Positions 39,646-48,359 of a stretch of 64,000 nucleotides of DNA are shown here, piece by piece. Source of the DNA: Burkholderia sp. BCC0322 (lineage in GTDB: Bacteria > Pseudomonadota > Gammaproteobacteria > Burkholderiales > Burkholderiaceae). Below the pieces are notes generated by a model that was not told the origin of the DNA, did not search any database, and saw nothing but the letters and a program-made list of their open reading frames with translations. The translations under genes were made by a program, and so were the position numbers. How positions within the stretch are numbered: position 1 is the first letter of the stretch; each line of letters starts with the position of its first letter. The stretch is from contig NZ_CADFDU010000010.1 in NCBI RefSeq assembly GCF_902833045.1, positions 124,001 to 188,000 on the forward strand, given 5' to 3'.

Positions 39646-41861
39646 CGACCGACGTGTCGATGGCCGAACTCGCGCGCGCGGCCGGCCTGGAATCCGACTG
39701 GACCGATGCGGGCGGCATCGCGCGGCGGGTGGACGACGGCGCGCTCGCCGCGCTCGTCGACGCGCTCGGCTGGCCGTGCGGCACGGCGCGCCAGCGGGTC
39801 GCGAGCGCCGCCGCGCTCGCCGACGCGAACGCGGCGCCACCGCGCATCGTCACCGGCGACGCAGGCCTGCCGCTGACCCTGCCGGCCACGATCGCGCCGC
39901 CGGGCGCGCGCTTCCGGATCACGCTCGAAACGGGCGGGCATGTCGACGGGCGCGTCGGCGGCGCGGGCCAACACGGCACGCTGCCGCCGCTCGCGATACC
40001 CGGCTATCACGCGCTCGACGTCGGCGATCAGCGCATCGGGCTCACGATCGCGCCGCCGCGCCCGCACCCGTTCGACCCTCGTGGGGCGGACGCGGGCGGC
40101 CACTGGGGCATCGCGGCGCAGCTCTACAGCCTGCGCCGCGCCGGCGACGGCGGTGCGGGCGACTACACCGCGCTGGCGCGGCTGGCCGCGCAGGCGGCAC
40201 GGCACGGCGCGCAGGCGGTGGCGATCAGCCCGACACACGCCGGCTTTCCGGCGCTGCCCGCGCACGACAGCCCGTATTCGCCGTCGTCACGGCGCTGGCA
40301 CAACGTCGCGTATCTCGATTGCGACGCGGTGCCGGGCGCCGCGGCCGCGCATCGCGCGCCTGGTGCGGCGGCCGACGCGCCGCTGATCGACTGGCCGCAG
40401 GTGCTGCCGCTGAAGCTGCGCCACCTGCGTGCGTGCTTCGACGCGTGGCGTGCCAGCGACGACCCGTCACGCGGCGCGTTCCAGCGGTTTCGCGCGGCGG
40501 GCGGCGCGGCACTCGACGCGCATGCGCGTTTCGACGCGCTGCAGGCGTTCTGCATCGAACGCGGCGTCGGCGCGGACTGGCGGCATTGGCCCGCGCCGTG
40601 GCGCGAGCCGGGATCGGCCGAAGTCGACGCGTTCGCGCACACCCACGCCGACACGGTCGCGTTCCACACGTTCCTGCAATGGTGCGCGTCGCGCGCGCTC
40701 CGCGACGCGCAGCACGCGGCACGCGGCGCGGGCATGGCCGTCGGGCTGATCGCCGATCTCGCGGTGGGCTCCGACCGCGCGGGCAGCGACGCGTGGGCAC
40801 ATGGCCCGACGCTGCTGCGCGGCGTGTCGCTCGGTGCGCCGCCCGATTTGTTCAATGCGGCCGGCCAGGCGTGGGGCGTGACGACCTGGACGCCCGCCGC
40901 ATTGCGCGCGGACGGTTTCGTGCCGTTCGTCGAGCTGTTGCGCGCGGCGTTCGCGCATGCGGGCGGCATCCGCATCGATCACGTGCTCGGCTTCGCGCGG
41001 ATGTGGATCGTGCCGGACGGCGGCTCGCCGCGCGACGGCGCGTACCTGCGCTATCCGGTCGACGATCTCGTGCGGCTCGTCGCGCTCGAGGCGGCGCGTC
41101 ATCGCGCGCTCGCGATCGGCGAGGATCTCGGCACGGTGCCGGCAGGCTTGCGCGAGCGGCTCGGTGCGCAGGGCATCGCCGGGATGCGCGTGCTGTGGTT
41201 CGAGCGCGACGCCGGCGGCGCGTTCCGGCCGCCGGCGGAGTGGGATCGCGACGCGATCGCGATGTCGTCGACGCACGATCTGCCGACCGTGGCCGGCTGG
41301 TGGCGCGGCGTCGATCTGGCATGGCGCCGGATCGCGGCCGAGGCCGCGGCAGGGCAGTCCGACGGTGCGGCGGCGCGCGACGCGGCGCCGCCCGCGCCGG
41401 ACGAGGCAAGCACGCACGATCCGCACCACATCGCGCCCCGCCCGGCCACCGCGCCCGACCCGGCGCCGCGTCCGGAACCCCGCCCTGCCACGGCGCCGCC
41501 CGCCGTCGATCCCGACGTCCTCGCCGCGCATGCGGCGCGTGCCGCCGAACGCGCGGCGCTGTGGCGCGCGCTGCAGCAGGCAGGCTGTGCACCCGCCCGC
41601 GCCGCCGCCCCGCGCGCCGACGCGCCACCCGTCGCCGCGATACTCGCGTACGTCGCGCGCAGCCCGTCGCCGCTCGCGATCGTGCCGCTCGAGGATCTGC
41701 TCGCGCTGGACACGCAGCCGAACCTGCCGGGGCCGCCCTGCGGGCACCCGAACTGGCGGCAGCGCCTGCCACGCGCGATCGATACGCTGTTCGACGCCGA
41801 CGTGCGCGAGCGCATCGCGGCCGTCGTGCGGGCGCGCCGTTCGCGGGAGCCCGGCCGATGA
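39642..41861 (+). CDS. malQ: 4-alpha-glucanotransferase MalQ
   Basis: GH77 amylomaltase of 739 residues that rearranges malto-oligosaccharides. Catalytic residues: Asp in IRIDHVLG, Glu in IGEDLGTVP and Asp in SSTHDLPTVAGWW. The N-terminal 150 residues are the beta domains of bacterial MalQ. An Ala/Pro/Asp-rich stretch of about 60 residues (nucleotides 41335-41520, for example APRPATAPDPAPRPEPRP) interrupts the C-terminal part and looks like a flexible linker. It recycles short chains left by GlgX/TreZ. Start overlaps treZ as ATGA. Confidence 0.9.
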   Translation: MTTDVSMAELARAAGLESDWTDAGGIARRVDDGALAALVDALGWPCGTARQRVASAAALADANAAPPRIVTGDAGLPLTLPATIAPPGARFRITLETGGHVDGRVGGAGQHGTLPPLAIPGYHALDVGDQRIGLTIAPPRPHPFDPRGADAGGHWGIAAQLYSLRRAGDGGAGDYTALARLAAQAARHGAQAVAISPTHAGFPALPAHDSPYSPSSRRWHNVAYLDCDAVPGAAAAHRAPGAAADAPLIDWPQVLPLKLRHLRACFDAWRASDDPSRGAFQRFRAAGGAALDAHARFDALQAFCIERGVGADWRHWPAPWREPGSAEVDAFAHTHADTVAFHTFLQWCASRALRDAQHAARGAGMAVGLIADLAVGSDRAGSDAWAHGPTLLRGVSLGAPPDLFNAAGQAWGVTTWTPAALRADGFVPFVELLRAAFAHAGGIRIDHVLGFARMWIVPDGGSPRDGAYLRYPVDDLVRLVALEAARHRALAIGEDLGTVPAGLRERLGAQGIAGMRVLWFERDAGGAFRPPAEWDRDAIAMSSTHDLPTVAGWWRGVDLAWRRIAAEAAAGQSDGAAARDAAPPAPDEASTHDPHHIAPRPATAPDPAPRPEPRPATAPPAVDPDVLAAHAARAAERAALWRALQQAGCAPARAAAPRADAPPVAAILAYVARSPSPLAIVPLEDLLALDTQPNLPGPPCGHPNWRQRLPRAIDTLFDADVRERIAAVVRARRSREPGR

Positions 41862-44632
41862 CACCACGCGCGACGCTGCGACTCCAGCTGCATGCGGGCT
41901 TCACGTTCGACGACGCGGCCGCGCACGCCGGCTACTTCGCGCGGCTCGGCGTGAGCCACCTGTACCTGTCGCCGGTCGCGACGGCCGAACCCGGTTCGCG
42001 ACACGGCTACGACACCGTGGATTACGGCACGCTCAACGCCGAACTCGGCGGCGAAGCCGGTTTCGTCCGGCTCGTCGCTGCGCTGCGCGCGCGCGGGCTG
42101 GGCGTGATCGTCGACATCGTGCCGAACCACATGGGCGTCGGCGGCTCGTCGAACGGCTGGTGGAACGACGTGCTCGAATGGGGGCCCGCGAGCCCGTACG
42201 CACGCCACTTCGACATCGACTGGCATCCGCCCGACGCGGCGCTCGACGGCAAGGTCCTGTTGCCCTGCCTCGGCACGCCGTACGGCGAGGCGCTCGCGGC
42301 CGGCGACATCACGCTCGACGCCGATCCGGCCACCGGACGCTTCTTCGTGTCGTGCCCCGGGCGACGGTTGCCGGTCGCCGTCGCCACCTATGCGGACATC
42401 CTGCGCAGCGCGAATCGCGCGGACCTGAACGCGCTCGCCGAACGCTTCGACGCCGCGCCGCCGCGCGACAGCGCACGACTGGCCGCCGCGCATGCGGCGC
42501 TGCGCGATCACGCGGCCGCGCACGGCCCGCATGCGCTCGACGCCGTGCTGCGCGGCGCCGATCCACGCCGTGCGCGCTCGCGCGCGTGCCTGCACCGGCT
42601 GCTCGAACGCCAGCACTACCGGCTCGCCTGGTGGCGCACGGCCGCCGACGAATTGAACTGGCGACGCTTCTTCGACATCGCGACGCTCGCGGCCGTCCGT
42701 GTCGACGACGACGCGGTGTTCGATGCCGTCCACGCGCTGGCGCTCCGGCTGCATGCGACCGGCTGCATCGACGGCCTGCGCGTCGATCACGTCGACGGTC
42801 TCGCCGATCCGCGTGCGTATTGCCGGCGGCTGCATGAGCGACTTGCCGCGCAACGCGACGCGCGGCCGTACGTCGTCGTCGAAAAGATCCTCGCGCCCGG
42901 CGAGACGCTGCGCGCCGACTGGACCGTCGACGGCACGACCGGCTACGACTTCATGAACGACGTCGGCGCGCTGCTGCACGATCCGGCCGGCGCCGCGCCG
43001 CTGGCCGCGCACTGGGCGCACGTGTCGGGTTCGTCGCGCACCTTCGCGCAGGAAGCGCTCGACGGCAAGCGCCGCGTGCTGATGCGCCAGCTCGCCGGCG
43101 AGCTGGCGCGCGCCGCGCGGGCGTTGCATGGCATCGCACGGGCGGCGTCCGCGACGCGCGACGTCAGCCTGATCGCGATTCAGCGCGTACTGGGTGAACT
43201 CGCGGTTCAACTGCCGGTGTACCGGCTGTATCCGGCGCGTGACGAAGCGCTCGCCGGCACCGATCGCCGCGTGCTCGGGCATGCGTACGAACGCGCATGC
43301 GCGGCCGTCGATCGGGCCGACCGGTTCGCGCTCGATCACGTCGCCACCTGGCTCGGGTTGCCGGTCGCACGCGTGCCGCGCGCTGACGCCGCCGCGCTGC
43401 ACGCGGCACGCGTCGCGTTCGCGCAGCTCACCGCGCCGCTCGCCGCGAAGGGCGTCGAGGATACGGCCCACTATCGTTACGGCCGGCTGCTGTCGCGCAA
43501 CGAGGTCGGCGCCGACGCCGGTGACTTCAGCCTGTCGCGCGGCGCGTTCCATGCGCGCAACCGGCGCCGCGCGCGCACCGTGCCGCACGGGCTCGTCGCC
43601 ACCGCCACGCACGACCACAAACGCGGCGAGGATGCGCGTGCGCGGCTGGCCGTGCTCAGCGAAATGCCCGACGCGTGGCGCGCGGCGGCGCTCGACTGGT
43701 CCGCGCTCAACCGGCCGCATCGCGGCGGCGCGCATCGCGATCTCGCATGGACGCCGGGGCCGGCCGCCGAGGCGATGCTGTATCAGACGCTCGTCGGCTG
43801 CTGGCCGCCCGAACTCGCGCCCGACGATGCGGCGGGGCTCGCGGCGCTGGCCGAACGCGTCGCGCAGTGGCAGACGAAGGCGCTGCGCGAGGCGAAGCGG
43901 CACACCGACTGGCTCGCGCCCGATATGCGCTACGAGCGCGATTGCGCGGCATTCGTCCGCGCGATCCTGACGCCGAGCGGCGCCGGCGATTTCGCGCACC
44001 GGCTGCATGCGTTCGTCGCGCGGATCGCGCCGGCCGGCGTCATCAACAGCCTGACGCAGGCCGTGCTGCGGATGGCGTCGCCCGGCGTGCCCGACCTGTA
44101 TCAAGGCACCGAATCATGGGATCACTCGCTCGTCGATCCGGACAACCGGCGCGACGTGCCGTTCGCGGCGCTTGCGGCCGAACGGGTCGACGGGCCGGTC
44201 GCGTCGTACCTGCCGGCGTGGCCCGATGCGCGCGTGAAGCGGGCGCTGGTCGAGCGCATGCTCGCGCTGCGCGCACGGTGGCCAGCGGCATTCGCGGACG
44301 GCGCGTATGTGCCGCTGCGCGTGCGCGGCCCGCTCGGGCGTCATGCGGTGGCGTTCGCGCGGTGCAACGATGAGGCCACCGTGGTGGTGGTCGCGACGCG
44401 GCTCGCGTGCCCGCTGCTCGGCGACACGCCGGATTTGCCGCGCGTGGCGCCCGCGCGATGGGGCGATACGGCGGTCGTGCTGCCGCGCGATATCGACGGG
44501 CCATGGACGGATTGCCTGAATACGCGGGACACGATCGACCTGACGGGACGCACGCTGCCACTCGAGCGCTGCCTGGCCGCGTTGCCCGTCGCGGTGCTCG
44601 TCGCCGCGCGCCCGCCCGTCACGCATCGGTGA
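41858..44632 (+). CDS. treY: Maltooligosyltrehalose synthase TreY
   Basis: GH13 enzyme of 924 residues, a usual length for TreY, that turns the reducing-end alpha-1,4 bond into a trehalose unit. It has LRLQLHAGFTFDDA, VDIVPNHMG, nucleophile Asp in GLRVDHVDGL, Glu in VVVEKILAPGE and the diagnostic late block PGVPDLYQGTESWDHSLVDPDNRR (in parts). Start overlaps malQ as ATGA. It is the last gene; its 3' end overlaps by 14 bases the convergent small gene 44619-44846, which has its own sigma-54 element. Confidence 0.92.
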   Translation: MTPRATLRLQLHAGFTFDDAAAHAGYFARLGVSHLYLSPVATAEPGSRHGYDTVDYGTLNAELGGEAGFVRLVAALRARGLGVIVDIVPNHMGVGGSSNGWWNDVLEWGPASPYARHFDIDWHPPDAALDGKVLLPCLGTPYGEALAAGDITLDADPATGRFFVSCPGRRLPVAVATYADILRSANRADLNALAERFDAAPPRDSARLAAAHAALRDHAAAHGPHALDAVLRGADPRRARSRACLHRLLERQHYRLAWWRTAADELNWRRFFDIATLAAVRVDDDAVFDAVHALALRLHATGCIDGLRVDHVDGLADPRAYCRRLHERLAAQRDARPYVVVEKILAPGETLRADWTVDGTTGYDFMNDVGALLHDPAGAAPLAAHWAHVSGSSRTFAQEALDGKRRVLMRQLAGELARAARALHGIARAASATRDVSLIAIQRVLGELAVQLPVYRLYPARDEALAGTDRRVLGHAYERACAAVDRADRFALDHVATWLGLPVARVPRADAAALHAARVAFAQLTAPLAAKGVEDTAHYRYGRLLSRNEVGADAGDFSLSRGAFHARNRRRARTVPHGLVATATHDHKRGEDARARLAVLSEMPDAWRAAALDWSALNRPHRGGAHRDLAWTPGPAAEAMLYQTLVGCWPPELAPDDAAGLAALAERVAQWQTKALREAKRHTDWLAPDMRYERDCAAFVRAILTPSGAGDFAHRLHAFVARIAPAGVINSLTQAVLRMASPGVPDLYQGTESWDHSLVDPDNRRDVPFAALAAERVDGPVASYLPAWPDARVKRALVERMLALRARWPAAFADGAYVPLRVRGPLGRHAVAFARCNDEATVVVVATRLACPLLGDTPDLPRVAPARWGDTAVVLPRDIDGPWTDCLNTRDTIDLTGRTLPLERCLAALPVAVLVAARPPVTHR

Positions 44633-44846
44633 CGTCGGGCTCGCTCGCGTCGTTGCGCTGCACGCACTGCACGACCGACAGCCCTTTGGCGGTCAGCGCC
44701 GGCCTGCACTCACCCGACGCGTCGTCGTACTGCATCACGATCAGGTGCCGTGCGACCAGCGCGACGACATCCTCGCGGTCGGTCTGGATTTGCTCCGGTG
44801 CACGATGCACCAGTAACAGCGTGGCGAATTCATGGGCGGACAGCAT
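44619..44846 (-). CDS. Small hypothetical protein under sigma-54 promoter
   Basis: Protein of 75 residues starting LSAHEFATLLLVHRAPEQIQ, with DVVALVARHLIVMQY and SGECRPALTAKGLSVVQCV. The 'xxLTxxGxxVV' end and helical start suggest a small winged-helix-like fold, but no family is recognised. It overlaps the end of treY in convergent orientation. The sigma-54 element at 44901-44914, some 43 bases upstream after start-point correction, supports it being a real gene. Confidence 0.6.
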   Translation of the reverse strand: MLSAHEFATLLLVHRAPEQIQTDREDVVALVARHLIVMQYDDASGECRPALTAKGLSVVQCVQRNDASEPDVTDA

Positions 44847-44900
44847 GCTCGTTCCCGGTTGGCGGCTGCGCGCGGTGCGCGCGGGCACGAAGACACTCAT

Positions 44901-44914
44901 GCAGGGACCGTGCC
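44901..44914 (-). promoter_or_regulatory. Sigma-54 promoter P4
   Basis: Minus strand GGCACG-GTCC-CTGC: perfect -24 box, -12 box CTGC instead of TTGC, GG-N10-GC spacing. Serves the 75-residue gene. A perfect dyad GCGACG-CGATA-CGTCGC lies upstream at 44953-44969. Confidence 0.6.
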
Positions 44915-45060
44915 GGTTTGCGCAGCGCCCCCGCCACCCGAGCCACCTGCGCGCGACGCGATACGTCGCCGAACGGTGGCCAGCGGCCGGTGCAAAGTTT
45001 TCAATGTCGTGTAATGCCGAACGCAGGCCGGAGCACGACGCGCCGGGAACGCCGGTCGGG

Positions 45061-45375
45061 TCAGGACCGCCGCGACCGGGGCAGGCCCGCCGGCGCGCGG
45101 AAATCGCCGCTGTGCAGCACCACGCCGCCGTTGCCGTCGGCCAGTACTTCCGCGCAGACGACTTCGATCCGCGCGCGGCCATGCTCGAACGCATCGCGCA
45201 GATCGGCCTCCAGCGCGGACTGCGCGCCGAAATGGTCTTCCAGCGCTTCGACCGTGATCGCGCAGGTTTGCGGTTCGCCATCGACGTCGACGACGAAACA
45301 CACCTGCAGCGCCGCGCCGTCGAACACGGGCGGCTCGTCGACCAGCGTCACGCGACGGGTGGAATCGGCCGGCAT
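45061..45375 (-). CDS. DUF1488-family protein
   Basis: Protein of 104 residues: VTLVDEPPVFDGAALQVCF, then CAITVEALEDHFGA, RDAFEHGRARIE and VVLHSGDFR. This order (VxFxGxxLxF, ITxEALxDHFGA, FExxRxRIE, LxSGDFR) is that of DUF1488, a small family common in Burkholderia with no known function. The ATG at 45375 lies 4 bases after the stop of the truncated PfpI frame, so its translation may depend on that frame. Transcribed from P5. Confidence 0.8.
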   Translation of the reverse strand: MPADSTRRVTLVDEPPVFDGAALQVCFVVDVDGEPQTCAITVEALEDHFGAQSALEADLRDAFEHGRARIEVVCAEVLADGNGGVVLHSGDFRAPAGLPRSRRS

Positions 45376-45379
45376 CGTC

Positions 45380-45517
45380 TCAGGCGCCCCGCGCCGCGAC
45401 ACGATCGGCCCGCGCGCCTTCGGCCGCTAGCACGCGCCGCGGCGCGACGCGTTCGGCTTCGTCGAAGCCGTCGACCGCGAGGATCGCGGCCTTGCAATGA
45501 TCCAACCTGCTGCTCAT
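45380..45517 (-). pseudogene. Truncated PfpI/DJ-1-family N-terminus
   Basis: Frame of 45 codons: SSRLDHCKAAILAVDGFDEA, then ERVAPRRVLAAEGARADRV. This is the first beta-alpha-beta of the PfpI/DJ-1 protease-chaperone family (KVAILVxDGFEExExxxPxxxLxxAGA). The frame then stops and the rest of the about 190-residue domain, including the nucleophile Cys elbow, is missing. It is either the relic of a deletion that joined the promoter to the DUF1488 gene, or a retained leader peptide. It sits directly behind a perfect sigma-54 element. Confidence 0.6.
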
Positions 45518-45567
45518 GAGCGCCTCCGTCAGCGTGGCGGCACGCGTCGTGCCGTGCAAGCCGTGCC

Positions 45568-45581
45568 GCAAGCGGCGTGCC
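45568..45581 (-). promoter_or_regulatory. Sigma-54 promoter P5
   Basis: Minus strand GGCACG-CCGC-TTGC, a complete consensus match with GG-N10-GC spacing. Start near 45556, about 39 bases before the truncated PfpI frame. A CGAC-N7-GTCG dyad is upstream at 45637-45651. Confidence 0.72.
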
Positions 45582-45626
45582 TGCAAACCCGTTCGCGTGC
45601 GAGTACCGGCAGGCCGATCGACGCGG

Positions 45627-45977
45627 TTACTGCAGACGACACGCGGCGTCGAGCATCGCGTCGGTCAGCTCGATCGTCAGCGTCGCCTGTTCGCCGGGCA
45701 CGCGGTCGAGCTGGTCCTGCACCGTGTCGTGCAGGATCGCGTGCACGCGCATCCGCGTACCTTCGTCGAGATTCGCGTAGCGCTCCATCGTGTCGCAGTC
45801 GAGCACGAGCACGACCGAATGCCCCGCGGTCTCGGGGGGCGAGTCGGCCGCCTGCGCCCATGCCGCCTGAAACATGATGCTGCCCGTTGCGACGTCGACA
45901 TGGACCGTCGTATCGAGATCGTCGGCGTCGTTGTCGCTTTCGTCGTTCTCCGGCCAGATCCTGGAATGCGATTGCAT
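45627..45977 (-). CDS. DUF3022-like small acidic protein
   Basis: Acidic protein of 116 residues with a strong AGGAGG 6 bases before the ATG. It reads DTTVHVDVATGSIMFQAAWA, then VVLVLDCDTMERYANLDEG and TLTIELTDAMLDAA. The second half matches the 128-residue protein at 47769-48155 (RYAxL....R.RV...L.D and V..DxT.A.LDAA), so both are paralogues of the same family of unknown function. P6 is upstream. The two copies flank the antiporter gene. Confidence 0.7.
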   Translation of the reverse strand: MQSHSRIWPENDESDNDADDLDTTVHVDVATGSIMFQAAWAQAADSPPETAGHSVVLVLDCDTMERYANLDEGTRMRVHAILHDTVQDQLDRVPGEQATLTIELTDAMLDAACRLQ

Positions 45978-46043
45978 GATGTCCTCCTGGGCGAGTGTGG
46001 AATGGGGGAATGGCGGGATGGCATGTCCTGTCCGTGTTCTCCA

Positions 46044-46057
46044 GCAACACCCGTGCC
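46044..46057 (-). promoter_or_regulatory. Sigma-54 promoter P6
   Basis: Minus strand GGCACG-GGTG-TTGC, complete consensus match. Start near 46032, 55 bases before the 116-residue gene. Divergent from P7; the two -24 boxes are 42 bases apart. Confidence 0.72.
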
Positions 46058-46099
46058 GCCCTCGGCACGGGTTCGGCGCGCGGGTGATATGCGTCGCGC

Positions 46100-46113
46100 G
46101 GCACGCGGTTTGC
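46100..46113 (+). promoter_or_regulatory. Sigma-54 promoter P7
   Basis: GGCACG-CGGT-TTGC, complete consensus match with GG-N10-GC. Start near 46125. It drives the short frame at 46163 and the antiporter gene. Confidence 0.72.
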
Positions 46114-46162
46114 GGCGCCAACACCCTTATTACGTCCCCGTGAACCGCATGGAGCCCACGCA

Positions 46163-46312
46163 ATGACTTCTGCCATCGCCTCCCGCACGCACCGCAAGCG
46201 CCTGACGCGGCATCCCGGCCGCGATCGCGACATCGACCCGCCACACCGCACGCGCGGGTTCGCAATCGGCCTGCCGCGACGGCGCACATGCACGAGACGC
46301 TCTGGTACCTGA
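46163..46312 (+). CDS. Possible leader peptide before the antiporter
   Basis: Arg-rich frame of 49 codons (TSAIASRTHRKRLTRHP...) preceded by GGAG 8 bases before its ATG and by sigma-54 promoter P7. It runs over the antiporter start (46288), which has no ribosome binding site of its own. Translation of this leader could therefore bring ribosomes to the antiporter ATG. No homology is recognised, so coding status is uncertain. Confidence 0.3.
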   Translation: MTSAIASRTHRKRLTRHPGRDRDIDPPHRTRGFAIGLPRRRTCTRRSGT

Positions 46313-47607
46313 TCGTCGGCACGGTGCTGATGGGCATGGGCGTCGCGACGTCCGCGCTGCGCCATCTCCCGTGCAGCGCCGCGATGATCTACCTGGCGCT
46401 CGGCGTCGCGCTCGGCCCGTCGGGCGCCGGCCTGCTGCAGCTCGACATCGGCCGCGATGCGCGGCTGCTGCGCGAGATCGTCGAGATCGCGCTGCTCGTT
46501 TCGCTGTTCGCGATCGGGCTGCGGCTGCGCGTGCCGCTCACCGACCGGCTGTGGCACGTGCCGTGCCGCCTCGGCCTGCTCGCGATGGGCGTCACCGTGC
46601 CGCTGCTCGCCGCGTGCGCGAGGCTCGCACTCGGGCTCGACTGGGGCCCCGCGCTGCTGCTCGCGGCGATCCTCGCGCCGACCGACCCGGTGCTCGCGCA
46701 CGACGTGCAGGTGCACGACCCGGGCGATCGCGACCTCGTGCGCTTCGCGCTGTCCGGCGAAGGCGGCCTGAACGACGGCATCGCGCTGCCGTTCGCGCTG
46801 GCCGGGCTCGCGCTGTGCGGTGCACCCGACGCGACGCACGGATGGCCGCCGCTGTCGGGCGCGTTCGCGCTCGCCGCGCTATGGGGCATCGCCGGTGCGG
46901 CCGCGATCGGCGGCGGCCTCGGCTGGATCACGACGAAGACGATCGGCTGGTTGCGCACGCGCCACGCCCAGGCGCTCGGCCTCGAAGGCTTCTTCGCGCT
47001 CGCGCTGATCGTGCTGTCGTTCGGCGCCGCGCAGTTCGCGCATGCGTTCGGGTTCATCGCGGCGTTCGCGGCCGGAGTCGCGATGCGTCGTGTCGAACAT
47101 CGCGCGAGCGGCAACCGCGCGCCGCGCGAAGTGATCGGCCAGATCGATTCGGCCGACGTCGTCGCCACCGAGAAGCATCCGGAGAAAGCGCATGCGTACA
47201 TGGCCGAATCGGTACTCGGCTTCACGATCGAACTCGAACGGATCGCGGAGGCTGTCGTGATGACGATGATCGGCAGCGTGCTCACGACGCTGCCGGGCCC
47301 GCTGCTCACGTGGGGCGCGGCCGCGCTGGCCGTCTTGCTGTTCGTCGCCGTGCGGCCGCTCGCGGTGCGGGTCACGCTCGCCGGTTCGCGCGCAACGCAT
47401 GCCCAGCGGCGGCTGATGGCGTGGTTCGGCATCCGGGGAATCGGCTCGTTCTACTACCTGTTGTTCGCGCTCGAACACGGGCCCGCCGACACGGTGCGCC
47501 CGCTCGCGGCACCCGTGCTGGCCGTCGTGTCGGCATCGGTGATCGCGCACGGGATCACCGCCACGCCGCTGATGAACTGGTATCACCGTCTGCAACATCG
47601 GCGCTGA
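46288..47607 (+). CDS. Sodium/proton antiporter (CPA1/NhaP-like)
   Basis: Membrane antiporter of 439 residues with about 12 helices. The core motif APTDPVLAHDVQV and the helix GEGGLNDGIALPFALAGLAL in parts, with the ion-binding Asn-Asp pair, are typical of CPA1 exchangers. There is no C-terminal regulatory domain. It would export Na+ or K+ for protons and so support osmotic and pH homeostasis, which fits the trehalose operon under the same type of promoter. Flanked by the two DUF3022-like genes in opposite orientation. Confidence 0.87.
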   Translation: MHETLWYLIVGTVLMGMGVATSALRHLPCSAAMIYLALGVALGPSGAGLLQLDIGRDARLLREIVEIALLVSLFAIGLRLRVPLTDRLWHVPCRLGLLAMGVTVPLLAACARLALGLDWGPALLLAAILAPTDPVLAHDVQVHDPGDRDLVRFALSGEGGLNDGIALPFALAGLALCGAPDATHGWPPLSGAFALAALWGIAGAAAIGGGLGWITTKTIGWLRTRHAQALGLEGFFALALIVLSFGAAQFAHAFGFIAAFAAGVAMRRVEHRASGNRAPREVIGQIDSADVVATEKHPEKAHAYMAESVLGFTIELERIAEAVVMTMIGSVLTTLPGPLLTWGAAALAVLLFVAVRPLAVRVTLAGSRATHAQRRLMAWFGIRGIGSFYYLLFALEHGPADTVRPLAAPVLAVVSASVIAHGITATPLMNWYHRLQHRR

Positions 47608-47768
47608 CGGGTTCGTGACGATGCGCGCGGCCACGCGATCGGGCCGCCACGCGGGTGGCCGCGCCGGGGTGTTTGAGCGAAGAGTCGGCATCGAGATGCG
47701 CTCGCCGCGTTCGGGGATGCAACCACCCAACGGATCGCCTCGCCGCCCTCTCGCATGCGCCTCTCGTG

Positions 47769-48155
47769 TCAGGGCGCGCGCAGCGCCGCGTCGAGTTCAG
47801 CGCGCGTCACGTCGAGCGCGACGTTGCATTCGATCGCCGCATCCTCGACGCGCGGCTTGCGCTCGTCCACCGCGCGCCGCGCACTGTCGCACAGATGCGT
47901 GCGCACGCGCAGCCGGTCGGCCGCGCCAAGCGATGCATAACGCGTGATGACGTCCGGATCGAACCGCAGATAGACCGCGCAACGCCATTCGCGCGCGCGC
48001 TCGTCGGCCGGCACGCGCACCCACGACACCCGGATCGTCAGCCGCCCGGACGCGTCGTCCGCCTGCACGACGACGGCCGACTCCGACGGGAAACCGTTCG
48101 CAAGCGCGTGCTCGAGTTCCGCGATGCGCTGCGACCGGTCGGGCGCGCCGCTCAT
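47769..48155 (-). CDS. DUF3022-like protein
   Basis: Soluble protein of 128 residues: [33 protein letters not shown] in parts, [15 protein letters not shown] and a final [14 protein letters not shown]. The family is of unknown function and I know it mainly from Burkholderia. Paralogue of 45627-45977. Its ATG overlaps the stop of the DUF1328 gene (ATGA). It is the last gene of the presumed rpoN-DUF3008-DUF1328-DUF3022 unit. Confidence 0.72.
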   Translation of the reverse strand: MSGAPDRSQRIAELEHALANGFPSESAVVVQADDASGRLTIRVSWVRVPADERAREWRCAVYLRFDPDVITRYASLGAADRLRVRTHLCDSARRAVDERKPRVEDAAIECNVALDVTRAELDAALRAP

Positions 48156-48313
48156 CGTCGCACGACGCCCAGCAGCAGCGTGACGAGGAAGATCACGACG
48201 AAGATGTAGAACAGGATCTTCGCGATCTCGGCCGCGCCGGCCGCGATACCGCCGAAGCCGAACACGGCAGCCACGATCGCGATGATGAAGAAGATGACGG
48301 CATATCGAAGCAT
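48152..48313 (-). CDS. DUF1328 small membrane protein
   Basis: Protein of 53 residues with two hydrophobic helices: [20 protein letters not shown], then [20 protein letters not shown]. This matches the DUF1328 (YtjA-like) family, short two-helix membrane proteins often linked to stress. AGGAGG precedes the ATG by 6 bases. It lies between DUF3008 (46-base gap) and the DUF3022-like gene (overlap). Confidence 0.88.
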   Translation of the reverse strand: MLRYAVIFFIIAIVAAVFGFGGIAAGAAEIAKILFYIFVVIFLVTLLLGVVRR

Positions 48314-48359
48314 GGAGACCTCCTGGATGGCTGCTGTTGTCAGTACACGTCGTCGCCGT

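Noticed and set aside
46049-46072. Inverted repeat ACCCGTGCC/GGCACGGGT as a terminator or operator
   Set aside because: One arm is the -24 box of P6; there is no T-run. The repeat is better explained by the promoter element, though a role in activator binding cannot be excluded.
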